Assembly (NCBI GenBank): GCA_030615025.1
Contig: JAUXAB010000028.1
Location: forward strand, 1-39,909
Direction of reading: 5' to 3'
DNA: 39,909 nucleotides
Source of the DNA: Phycisphaerae bacterium
GTDB lineage: Bacteria > Planctomycetota > Phycisphaerae > Sedimentisphaerales > Anaerobacaceae
Positions 26,705-35,052 of this stretch are shown here, in pieces (positions within the stretch are counted from its first letter, which is position 1; every line of letters begins with the position of its first letter). The translations under genes and the position numbers were made by a program. The notes beneath the pieces were generated by a model, which worked only from the letters and a program-made list of their open reading frames with translations, was not told the DNA's origin and searched no databases.

Positions 26705-28852
26705 ATGAAAAGATATGCGTATCAAACATTTCTTGTGGTGCTTTTGGTTTTTTTACCGGGTTGCCTCGGCGAGAAGAAAACTTGCATTGGCCGAGCGGGG
26801 GCAAGGCGCGTTATAAGTTTAGATGGTAGCTGGGAAATTGCCGAAGGTAGCATGGACTCTATTCCGAATCGCTTCGAGCATACGGTGCAGGTCCCTGGCC
26901 TGGTCGATATGGCAAAGCCGGCTTTTGCCGAAGTCGGGAAAAAAAGCGAAAAACGGCAGGCTTTTTGGTATCGCCGCACATTTACTGTCAACGGGACTGT
27001 CCCTGAGGTGGCTCTGTTAAAAATTCACAAGGCCAAATATGGCACTCGGGTATTTCTGAACGGTAAGCTCATTGGTGACCACCTGCCTTGCTTTACGCCT
27101 GCCCTACTTGACGTTCGTGACTACCTTAACGGCTCCGGAGCAGCAAATGAAATTATCGTGCGGGTGGGTGCATTTCGTGATTCTGTTCCGGAAAGCATCC
27201 CGTCGGGCTGGGACTTCGAAAAGTATCTTTATATCCCCGGCATTTACGATTCCGTGGAACTTATCCTCACCGGCAAACCTTACATTGTAAATGTGCAGAC
27301 CGTCCCGGATATTTCCGCCCACAAAGTACGGGTTGTTACTGAGCTGCAATGGCCTAACAGGTCAGGATACGCTTCCATATCTTATGAAGTATCAGAAGCA
27401 AGGACCGGCAAACTGGTCGGTGCGGTGAAGGAGTCCGGCCTGCCTTTCGCACCTAATCAAACTACAAAGCTGGATGTTACCATTCCTATAGAGGACTGTA
27501 AATTATGGACTCCTGAAAATCCTTTTCTTTATGAATTGAAGCTAAAGACGGGAGGTGACTGTCTGCGAGTTCGGTTTGGTATGCGGTCATTTAGATTTGA
27601 TAAGGAATCCGGCCGAGCAATTTTGAATGGCAAACCATACTTCATGCGTGGCACTAATGTTTGCATTTATCGTTTCTTTGAAGACTCACAGCGTGGAGAT
27701 CGGCCGTGGCGCAAAGAATGGGTCCGCCGGTTACATCGAAAGTTTAAGAGTATGCACTGGAACTCGATTCGCTATTGTATCGGCTTTCCGCCGGAGATAT
27801 GGTACGAGATTGCCGACGAAGAAGGATTTCTCATTCAGGACGAATTTCCCATCTGGTTTCTCGGCAATGAGAACTGGCCCAAAGCCCTCAAAAGCGACGC
27901 TATCGCCGCCGAATATGGTGAATGGATGCGGGAAAGATGGAACCATCCGTGCGTAGTTATCTGGGACGCTCAGAATGAAACCGTGACAGATGAGACCGGC
28001 AAAGCTGTTCAGGCAGTACGTCACCTGGACCTGTCCAATCGTCCGTGGGAGAACGGCTGGGCGCGGCCGCAGAGTTCGGCTGACTTCGTGGAGTCTCATC
28101 CGTATCTGTTTGCCAAAATTCAATGGGGCAGCGGGGACTTCCGTTTGTCAGATTTGGCCAATACATCCGGCAAACCCGGCGTAAGAGGTGTCCAGAGAGA
28201 TTATAAGCTTCCCATTATAATCAATGAGTATGCGTGGCTGTGGCTTAACCGTGACGGTACGGTAACATGCTTAACAGATAAGGTATATAACAGTTTGCTT
28301 GGGCCGAATTCGACTGTTGCTCAGCGGCGTTTGCTCTACGCACGTTACCTGGCTGCTTTGACCGAATTTTGGCGCTGTCACCGTGAATGTGCCGGTGTCC
28401 TGCATTTTTGCGGACTGGGTTATTCGCGGCCCGGTGACAAACCCAGGCCCGAAGGCGGCGCAACAAGCGACCATTTTCTGGACATCGAGACATTGGAGTT
28501 TGAACCTAACTTCGACAAATTGCTTAAGGACGCCTTTTCACCCGTTGGCATTATGATTGACAAGTGGGACGAGCAGCTTCCACCGGGAGTCGAAATCCAA
28601 GTTCCTGTTTTTGTGATTAATGACCTGTATAAAGACTGGAAGGGAAGTGTACGTCTTCGAATCTTACGTGGAGTCGAAACCGTTTGCGAACAGACAAAGA
28701 GTTGTGCGGTCAGCGGCCTTGGCCGAGAGATTTTATCCTTTAAGGTAACTGTTCCAAATTCGCAGGGACAGTATCAGCTCGTAGCCGAGCTGATTGCCGA
28801 AGGCGCGCCGGTTCGCAGCCTGAGAGATTTCAATGTTTCTTCATCACAGTAG
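26705..28852 (+). CDS. GH2-family glycoside hydrolase lipoprotein
   Basis: 715 residues from the second ATG (26705), which has AGGGA at good spacing; the ATG at 26696 is too close to it. Lipobox LPGC. GH2 architecture: N-terminal jelly-roll sugar-binding domain (ISLDGSWEIA, WYRRTFTV, TRVFLNGKLIGDH, IPGIYDSVEL), an Ig-like domain ending in LWTPENPFLYELKLK, then the barrel from FRFDKESGRAILNGKPYFMR. The acid/base is Glu425 in WDAQNE and the nucleophile is probably Glu508 in IINEYAW. Family members are beta-galactosidases, beta-mannosidases and beta-glucuronidases; the substrate is not resolved. A C-terminal Ig-like domain (PPGVEIQVPVFVINDLYKDW) follows. It lies in the middle of the glycan operon, so it probably removes one sugar type from the common target. 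Confidence 0.9.
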   Translation: MKRYAYQTFLVVLLVFLPGCLGEKKTCIGRAGARRVISLDGSWEIAEGSMDSIPNRFEHTVQVPGLVDMAKPAFAEVGKKSEKRQAFWYRRTFTVNGTVPEVALLKIHKAKYGTRVFLNGKLIGDHLPCFTPALLDVRDYLNGSGAANEIIVRVGAFRDSVPESIPSGWDFEKYLYIPGIYDSVELILTGKPYIVNVQTVPDISAHKVRVVTELQWPNRSGYASISYEVSEARTGKLVGAVKESGLPFAPNQTTKLDVTIPIEDCKLWTPENPFLYELKLKTGGDCLRVRFGMRSFRFDKESGRAILNGKPYFMRGTNVCIYRFFEDSQRGDRPWRKEWVRRLHRKFKSMHWNSIRYCIGFPPEIWYEIADEEGFLIQDEFPIWFLGNENWPKALKSDAIAAEYGEWMRERWNHPCVVIWDAQNETVTDETGKAVQAVRHLDLSNRPWENGWARPQSSADFVESHPYLFAKIQWGSGDFRLSDLANTSGKPGVRGVQRDYKLPIIINEYAWLWLNRDGTVTCLTDKVYNSLLGPNSTVAQRRLLYARYLAALTEFWRCHRECAGVLHFCGLGYSRPGDKPRPEGGATSDHFLDIETLEFEPNFDKLLKDAFSPVGIMIDKWDEQLPPGVEIQVPVFVINDLYKDWKGSVRLRILRGVETVCEQTKSCAVSGLGREILSFKVTVPNSQGQYQLVAELIAEGAPVRSLRDFNVSSSQ

Positions 28853-28914
28853 CATAAATTCCTGCTCTCAGCCGCTATAACGGGTGAGCTGTTATCATAT
28901 ACAAGGAATGCAAA

Positions 28915-30309
28915 ATGGGAAATGGTGGTAAAGTGAAACTTGCGGGAGATTCCGGCAGTTCAGTTTACATTTTTATGGTGTGTATCGTGGCTGCTCTGGG
29001 GGGCTTGTTGTTTGGCTATGATACCGGGGTAATTAACGGGGCCATTGGTCCTCTGAAAACCTACTTCGCCCTTGACGCAAAGGCTGAAGGCTGGGCGATG
29101 GGATGTGCCTTACTCGGATGCGCGATCGGGGCGGCCAGCGCAGGTGTGCTCAGCGACTGGTTGGGACGCAAAAAGGTGCTAATTTTTTCCGCGATTTTGT
29201 TCTTTATCTCGGCAGTGGGGACCGCTCTGCCGCGGACTATTACCACCTTTATCATTTTTCGAATAATCGGCGGCCTGGGAGTTGGGGCCGCATCTATATC
29301 GTCACCGATGTATATCGCCGAGATAGCACCGGCGCGGATTCGCGGCCGAATGGTCTCGGTCAATCAGTTTGCAATCGTGACGGGTTTTTTGGTCGTATAT
29401 TTTGTGAACTATTTCATCGCGCTTCAGGGTGATACGACGTGGAACCTCCAGCTTGGCTGGCGGTGGATGTTTGGTTCCGAGGCGATCCCGGCCATACTGT
29501 TATTGGTACTGCTTTTCTTCATACCTGAAAGTCCCCGCTGGCTCACCAAGCAAGGCCGCAGTGACGAGGCCCTGACTATTCTCAGTCGGGTTGACGGAAC
29601 CGAGTACGCCAAGAGTGAGCTTCTGGAAATCAAGGATGCAATTGCCCACGAAAGCGGGTCGTTAAAGCAATTGCTCCAGCCGGGCATGAAGATTGTGTTG
29701 GTCATGGGTATCGTGCTGGCCATTCTCCAGCAGGTGACGGGAATCAATGTTTTCCTGTACTTTGGCACCGAGATTTTTAAGAAGATGGGTTCTGAAACCA
29801 ATGCCGCTTTGCTTCAGACAGTCATTGTCGGTGCCGTGAATATGACGTTTACTATTATTGCCATCTGGACGGTGGATCGTCTTGGCCGAAGGCCGTTAAT
29901 GATGATAGGCTCTGCCGGCATGGGGCTTTCACTGCTTGCGATGGGCCTGGCGGCGTACTTCCAGAGGACGGAGTTATGGGTTCTTTTATTTATTCTCAGT
30001 TATATCGCGTGTTTTGCGTTATCGGTGGGACCGGTGACATGGGTTATCTTATCCGAAATCTTCCCCACCCGCATTCGCGGCCGAGCGATGGCCATTGCCA
30101 CTGTATGTCTGTGGATAGCAAACTATATAGTCTCCCAAACGTTCCCTATGATGGATGAAAACCAATGGCTGCTAGCCAGGTTTCATCATGCTTTTCCGTT
30201 TTGGGTTTACGGGGCTTTCAGTGTTATTTTGCTGGGCTTTGTCTGGCGATTTGTGCCGGAAACCAAGGGAAAAACCCTTGAAGAAATAGAAAAGCATTGG
30301 AAACTATAA
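28915..30309 (+). CDS. MFS sugar porter (SP family, XylE/GalP-like)
   Basis: 464 residues, 12 predicted helices; the ATG has AAGGA upstream. Sugar-porter hallmarks: GGLLFGYDTGVINGAIGPLK in helix 1, SDWLGRKKVLI, PMYIAEIAPARIRGRMVSVN, PESPRWLTKQGRSDEAL, QQVTGINVFLYFGTEIFKKM (the sugar-binding QQxTGIN), VDRLGRRPLM and PETKGKTLEEIEKHW at the end. These proteins import monosaccharides with protons in the cytoplasmic membrane. In the operon it follows the GH2 gene and precedes the GH38 gene, so it probably takes up sugars they release. Specificity cannot be read from sequence. Confidence 0.95.
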   Translation: MGNGGKVKLAGDSGSSVYIFMVCIVAALGGLLFGYDTGVINGAIGPLKTYFALDAKAEGWAMGCALLGCAIGAASAGVLSDWLGRKKVLIFSAILFFISAVGTALPRTITTFIIFRIIGGLGVGAASISSPMYIAEIAPARIRGRMVSVNQFAIVTGFLVVYFVNYFIALQGDTTWNLQLGWRWMFGSEAIPAILLLVLLFFIPESPRWLTKQGRSDEALTILSRVDGTEYAKSELLEIKDAIAHESGSLKQLLQPGMKIVLVMGIVLAILQQVTGINVFLYFGTEIFKKMGSETNAALLQTVIVGAVNMTFTIIAIWTVDRLGRRPLMMIGSAGMGLSLLAMGLAAYFQRTELWVLLFILSYIACFALSVGPVTWVILSEIFPTRIRGRAMAIATVCLWIANYIVSQTFPMMDENQWLLARFHHAFPFWVYGAFSVILLGFVWRFVPETKGKTLEEIEKHWKL

Positions 30310-30354
30310 ACAAAAATTAAATAAGCTTGGTCATTTAGAAAAGGAGCAAAGACG

Positions 30355-33300
30355 ATGAAAGGTATAAAGCTAATAGATGGTCTTGTATTGTCATTGTTGT
30401 TTTGTATGTGCCTTACCGCCTCTGCTGCCGGGCAAACAAAACTGCTCTGGCAGATTGGCAAGGCCGACAACAACACCGCTGAGTTCGCACTTGGGCCGGA
30501 CAGGAGTAACCAGTACTCAGTGACATTTCCTCGCGACGCATTATTCATCGCAGGTCAATCTGACCCAAAGCAGGACTGGCCTTATATACAGCCGGGGCCG
30601 GCGGATACCTGGGCCGGCAGCAAGAGCCATACGTTTGCGATTCTGTTCGGCGTCAAGAGTGCACCGAGTACAGGTGATGGCGAATTAGTTCTGGATTTTG
30701 TGGATACGCACAGTTCCAAGCCGCCCAAAATGCAAATCAAGATTAACGACACAAGTTTTGTGCGCGAGCTGCCCAAAGGTGCTGGGGATGCGTCAGCTTT
30801 CGGCGAGGTCGATAAAGGCCGTGAGCACCGGCTCACAATCGACTTCCCAGCTCGGGTGATTGAAGCCGGAACGAATACAATCACCATTACCTCTCTGACA
30901 GGCAGCTGGATACTCTACGATTATGTAGCGCTGAGGGCCCCAATCGGCGTTGAGACCGGCCCGCTCAAATCCACGACCAAGCTGCTGGATGTCCACACGC
31001 AACCTTTCCTGGTAGAGCACACGGACGGCAAACTGTATCAGCCCGTCTTGGCCTCTGTGCTGCATGTTGGTGAGCCGGTTGAGACCACGGTCGCTGTTAA
31101 CGGAGCCGAACCTGTCAAACAGGTGCTTAAGTCTGGCTACAAGGTAATCGAGGGGTTTGCACCGGTAGTGACGAAGCCAACTCCGGTCGAGGTCAATGTC
31201 AAGGTAGGAGGCCAATCGATCGGCAAGCAAAGCGTAACCATCAAGCCAGTCCGCAAGTGGGAGGTGTACCTGCTGCACCACTCCCATGTGGACATCGGTT
31301 ACACGCATGTGCAAACGGAAGTCGAACGCATGCACTGGCGGTATTTCGAGCAGGTCATTGAGCTGGCGCGAAAGAGCGCAGATTATCCGCCCGGGTCGCG
31401 GTTCAAGTGGAACGTCGAAGTATTGTGGGCGGTCGATAGCTACCTGAAACAGGCGTCGAAAGAAAAGCAAAAGCAGTTCATCGAGGCCATCAGGAAAGGC
31501 TGGATCGGGCTGGATGCCCTGTATGGCAACGAACTGACGGCCCTGTGCCGGCCGGAAGAGCTCATTCGGCTTGTCGATTACGCTCAGAAGCTGAGGCAGC
31601 GATATGATTTTACAATTAACTCGGCTATGATTACCGATGTGCCCGGATACACATGGGGCATTGTTCCCGTGCTGGCCCAAAGTGGTGTGAAGTATTTCTC
31701 GGTCGGACCGAACCGGGGTCACCGTATTGGGTACACGCTGTCGGCCTGGGGTGACAAGCCCTTCTACTGGCAGTCACCTTCGGGAAAACATGAAATTCTG
31801 TGTTGGGTTGCCGGCGAAGGTTACTCGCTTTTTCACGCCGGGCGTCTCGATGCCGGAAGGCTTTTCAACTACCTCAAACGCCTTGAGAGTTCGAAGTATC
31901 CTTACGATATAGTTCAGGTCCGCTACTCAATTGGCGGTGACAACGGCCCGCCGGACCCGGGACTCAGCGAGTTCGTGAAAAAGTGGAACGAAAAATATGC
32001 TTACCCGAAGCTGGTCGTGGCTATGACGAATGAGATGTTCCGCGAATTCGAACGCCGATACGGCAAAAAGATACCGAAAGTCCGTGGCGATTTTACGCCG
32101 TACTGGGAAGACGGCGCAGGCTCATCTGCGCGTGAGACTTCGCTGAACCGTGCTGCAGCCGAACGTTTAGTGCAGGCCGAGACGCTGTGGGTGATGCTTA
32201 ATCCCGCCAAGTACCCGGCCGAGGATTTCTACAAGGCCTGGCGTGAGGTGATACTCTATGACGAACACACCTGGGGCGCGCACTGCAGTATAAGCCAGCC
32301 GGACAGTGATTTCACAAAAGCCCAGTGGAAAATAAAGCAGGCTTTTGCCCTTGAAGCGGACGCTCAGTCGCGTGAGCTACTGAATGCCTCGCTGGCCAAA
32401 CACCGTAGCGAGGCAAAAAAGGTCGCGGCTGTGGATGTATTTAACACCTGCTCATGGCCGCGAACGGACCTTGTCGTGTTGCCGATGCCGAAGGACATGG
32501 CAACCCGCCTTTTTAATGGGCGGGCTGAAACCGTTAAAGATGCTGATGGTAGGCGCGTTCCATCGCAACGACTTTCAACAGGCGAGTTAGCGTTCCTTGC
32601 CCAGAATGTCCCACCCTTTGCTGCAAAACGATACACCCTCCGTCCCCCGGAGGTTCGCGCGTCAGGCAATGCGAGGGTAAAGGGCGCGCAACTAAGCAAC
32701 GACCGAATTACCCTGACCGTCAACCAAAAAAGCGGCGCGATCTTGAGTCTGAAGTGGACGAAACTGAAGGCTGATCTGGTGAACCGCAAAAACGGGCTGG
32801 GATTGAATGATTATTTCTATGTGGCCGGCAGGGACCCGAAAGCTCCGCAGCGCAACGGACCCGTCAAAATCACCGTTAAGGAGCGCGGGCCGCTCGTCGC
32901 ATCACTGCTGATCGAATCCGATGCGCCGGGCTGTCATAAGCTCACCCGCGAGGTTCGGCTGGTCACCGGCTTGGATCGTGTGGACATCATCAACGTCATC
33001 GACAAGCAGAAGATTTACAAACAGGAGGGTGTGCACCTGGCCTTTGCTTTCGATGTGCCAAAGGCCGTGTGCCGAATGGACGTACCTTGGGCTGTAGTTC
33101 GACCTGAAGTGGACCAACTGCCCGGCGCCTGCAAGAATTATTTCACCGTCCAACGATGGGTGGATGTGTCCAACAAGGATTACGGTGTTACCTGGGCGAC
33201 GGTCGATGCGCCGCTGATCGAGGTCGGCGCGATTACCAACGACCCCCGCGGGGGTGTCGGGTGGCTCAAACACATCGAACCATCAACGACGCTGTATTCC

Positions 33301-33732
33301 TACGTGATGAACAACTACTGGGAAACCAACTACAAGGCGGGCCAGGAAGGCCCGACGATATTCCGTTATTCGATTAGGCCTCACGGCCCGTTCGATTCTG
33401 CCAAGGCTTCAAAATTTGGTATTGAGCGCAGCCAGCCCCTTGTGGTTGTGCCGGTTGATAAAGAGGCTCCCGTTCGACATTCTATTCTGAGAGTCGAACC
33501 TGCCGGTGTAATCGTAACCGCCTTCAAGCCCAGCGAGGATGGCAAGGCCCGAATTGTGCGCCTGTTCAATGCAGGTGGGCGGCCAGCGAAGGCCAGGATT
33601 ATCTGGGCGAAGCCGGCACCTAAGACGGTATGGCTGAGCAACTTTGCGGAAGAAGAGGTTTCCAAAATAACTACGCTAATAAATATGGTGGCATACGAAA
33701 TCGTTACTTTGCGGATTCCGTTGGGGAGATAG
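30355..33732 (+). CDS. GH38-type alpha-mannosidase with N-terminal lyase-like beta-domain
   Basis: 1125 residues; AAAGGAG precedes the ATG. An N-terminal signal peptide (LVLSLLFCMCLTASAAGQ) means export, with no lipobox. Residues about 28-200 resemble the C-terminal beta-sandwich of polysaccharide lyase family 4 proteins (LLWQIGKADNNTAEF, VNDTSF-like strand, LYDYVALRAP). The GH38 catalytic part starts near residue 300: HHSHVDIGYTH (308-318, zinc His and Asp), nucleophile candidate Asp428 in MITDVPGYTWG, and DEHTWGAH (636-643, zinc His). The C-terminal beta-sandwich has typical LTVNQKSGAILSLKW and RPHGPFDSAKA segments. GH38 enzymes use zinc and cleave alpha-mannosides. The target glycan of the operon may thus contain alpha-mannose. 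It is nine bases before the URO-D-like 2 gene. Confidence 0.9.
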   Translation: MKGIKLIDGLVLSLLFCMCLTASAAGQTKLLWQIGKADNNTAEFALGPDRSNQYSVTFPRDALFIAGQSDPKQDWPYIQPGPADTWAGSKSHTFAILFGVKSAPSTGDGELVLDFVDTHSSKPPKMQIKINDTSFVRELPKGAGDASAFGEVDKGREHRLTIDFPARVIEAGTNTITITSLTGSWILYDYVALRAPIGVETGPLKSTTKLLDVHTQPFLVEHTDGKLYQPVLASVLHVGEPVETTVAVNGAEPVKQVLKSGYKVIEGFAPVVTKPTPVEVNVKVGGQSIGKQSVTIKPVRKWEVYLLHHSHVDIGYTHVQTEVERMHWRYFEQVIELARKSADYPPGSRFKWNVEVLWAVDSYLKQASKEKQKQFIEAIRKGWIGLDALYGNELTALCRPEELIRLVDYAQKLRQRYDFTINSAMITDVPGYTWGIVPVLAQSGVKYFSVGPNRGHRIGYTLSAWGDKPFYWQSPSGKHEILCWVAGEGYSLFHAGRLDAGRLFNYLKRLESSKYPYDIVQVRYSIGGDNGPPDPGLSEFVKKWNEKYAYPKLVVAMTNEMFREFERRYGKKIPKVRGDFTPYWEDGAGSSARETSLNRAAAERLVQAETLWVMLNPAKYPAEDFYKAWREVILYDEHTWGAHCSISQPDSDFTKAQWKIKQAFALEADAQSRELLNASLAKHRSEAKKVAAVDVFNTCSWPRTDLVVLPMPKDMATRLFNGRAETVKDADGRRVPSQRLSTGELAFLAQNVPPFAAKRYTLRPPEVRASGNARVKGAQLSNDRITLTVNQKSGAILSLKWTKLKADLVNRKNGLGLNDYFYVAGRDPKAPQRNGPVKITVKERGPLVASLLIESDAPGCHKLTREVRLVTGLDRVDIINVIDKQKIYKQEGVHLAFAFDVPKAVCRMDVPWAVVRPEVDQLPGACKNYFTVQRWVDVSNKDYGVTWATVDAPLIEVGAITNDPRGGVGWLKHIEPSTTLYSYVMNNYWETNYKAGQEGPTIFRYSIRPHGPFDSAKASKFGIERSQPLVVVPVDKEAPVRHSILRVEPAGVIVTAFKPSEDGKARIVRLFNAGGRPAKARIIWAKPAPKTVWLSNFAEEEVSKITTLINMVAYEIVTLRIPLGR

Positions 33733-33741
33733 GAAGCAAAA

Positions 33742-35052
33742 ATGACCTCACGAGAGCGAGTTTTAGCTGCGTTAAACCATCGTGAGCCCGACCGTGTCCC
33801 CATTGACTTTTCCGGGCACCGGTCTTCTGGCATCGCGGCAATCGCATACCCCAGGTTGCGAAAATATCTGGGCCTGCCGCCCAGGCCGATTCGCGTTTAT
33901 GACGTCATCCAGCAGTTGGCGATTGTTGATGAGGACGTACTGGATAGATTCCACGTAGACACCATCGAGTTGGGCCGAGGCTTCGCACTGGATGACCCCG
34001 CACCAATTGTGCCCTCTGAGCAGAGCCTGGCGTCCGGGGGGATTTCCGGGGCCGGCTCACCACAATTGGTGCGGGGCTGGTCACCGTGGACATTGCCGGA
34101 CGGCACACCGTGTCTTCTACCTTCTTGGACACGCTTTGAAAGAGAGGATGGCCGCTGGGTGATTCGGTCGAAAACCGGCAGAGTCCTCGGCCACAAGCCA
34201 GATGGGACACTGTATTTTGAGCAGAGCTATTTTCCTTTTGCCGAGGGTGACGATCTGCAGGCGATCTCTGTCGCCCTTGAAGAATGTATGTGGACAGCGG
34301 TCGCCAGTCCACCTGGTCCAATCGACAATGAAGCATTGTCCGAAGGGGCCAAGCGATTGCGAGAAAAGACTGATAGGGCGATTATAGGCCTGTTCGGAGG
34401 CAACCTGTTTGAAATCGGCCAGTTCCTTTACCGCAACGATGTATTTATGATGCTGCTGGCCGGCGAGCCGCAGCACGCTCACCGTTTTCTCGATAAGCTC
34501 GTCGAAATTCATCTGGCCAATCTCGAGCGCTTCCTTGAAGCTGTCGGCGAGTATATCGATATTATTCTTTTTGGCGATGACCTCGGGATGCAGACGGGTC
34601 CTATGATTTCGCCGCAGATGTATTGTAAGTTTTTCAGGCCGCGTCACAAGCTGCTTTGGAACCGCGCAAAAGAGCTGGCTGACGTGAAGGTCATGCTTCA
34701 TTGCTGCGGCGGAGTTCGAGAGCTGATTCCTGATTTAATCGAGGCAGGTGTTGACGCCATCAATCCGGTTCAGATTAGCTGTTCGGGAATGGACGCGGCA
34801 GAGCTAAAGGCCGAGTTTGGTAAGGACCTTACCTTCTGGGGCGGTGGCTGTGATACCAGAGACGTGCTGCCCAACGGCACTCCGAAACAGGTTGCCGAAC
34901 ACGTCAAAAAGCAAGTGGAAATACTCAGTCCCGGTGGAGGCTTCGTTTTTCAGCAGGTACACAACATTTTGGCAAACGTTGGCGCCGAGAACATTGCGGC
35001 GATGTTTGACGCAGTAAATGATGCACCTTATGTCGTAGAGAAGCATACATGA
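33742..35052 (+). CDS. URO-D/MtaA-like protein 2, carrying a 27-codon palindromic insertion
   Basis: 436 residues; AGGAAG precedes the ATG. It has the family start MTSRERVLAALNHREPDRVP and a C-terminal MLHCCGGVRELI with H320-C321-C322, an H-x-C pair like MtaA zinc ligands. Here Cys370 is in WGGGCDTRDVLP, where paralogue 1 has Val, while HNILANVGAEN has Ala where paralogue 1 has Cys401. Thus the third Cys has a different place in each paralogue. Residues 86-112 are encoded by an 81-bp palindrome (33996-34076). Removing it joins LDD to WSPWTLPDGTP, which matches NTDWKPWRTFDGT of paralogue 1. Its stop overlaps the SSS symporter start (ATGA). The function is not known; a methyl or one-carbon transfer in glycan use is inferred. 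Confidence 0.82.
   Translation: MTSRERVLAALNHREPDRVPIDFSGHRSSGIAAIAYPRLRKYLGLPPRPIRVYDVIQQLAIVDEDVLDRFHVDTIELGRGFALDDPAPIVPSEQSLASGGISGAGSPQLVRGWSPWTLPDGTPCLLPSWTRFEREDGRWVIRSKTGRVLGHKPDGTLYFEQSYFPFAEGDDLQAISVALEECMWTAVASPPGPIDNEALSEGAKRLREKTDRAIIGLFGGNLFEIGQFLYRNDVFMMLLAGEPQHAHRFLDKLVEIHLANLERFLEAVGEYIDIILFGDDLGMQTGPMISPQMYCKFFRPRHKLLWNRAKELADVKVMLHCCGGVRELIPDLIEAGVDAINPVQISCSGMDAAELKAEFGKDLTFWGGGCDTRDVLPNGTPKQVAEHVKKQVEILSPGGGFVFQQVHNILANVGAENIAAMFDAVNDAPYVVEKHT
33996..34076. repeat. In-frame 81-bp palindromic element inside the URO-D-like 2 gene (element F)
   Basis: A perfect 16-bp inverted repeat, CCCCGCACCAATTGTG (33996-34011) and CACAATTGGTGCGGGG (34061-34076), brackets 49 bp. The total of 81 bp is exactly 27 codons with no stop, so the host frame is kept. 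The encoded insert is rich in Ser, Gly and Pro (GGISGAGSPQL in its centre), as expected of a tolerated loop. The terminus CCCCGCACCAA is shared with the right arm of element A. No clear target duplication is seen. Confidence 0.8.
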
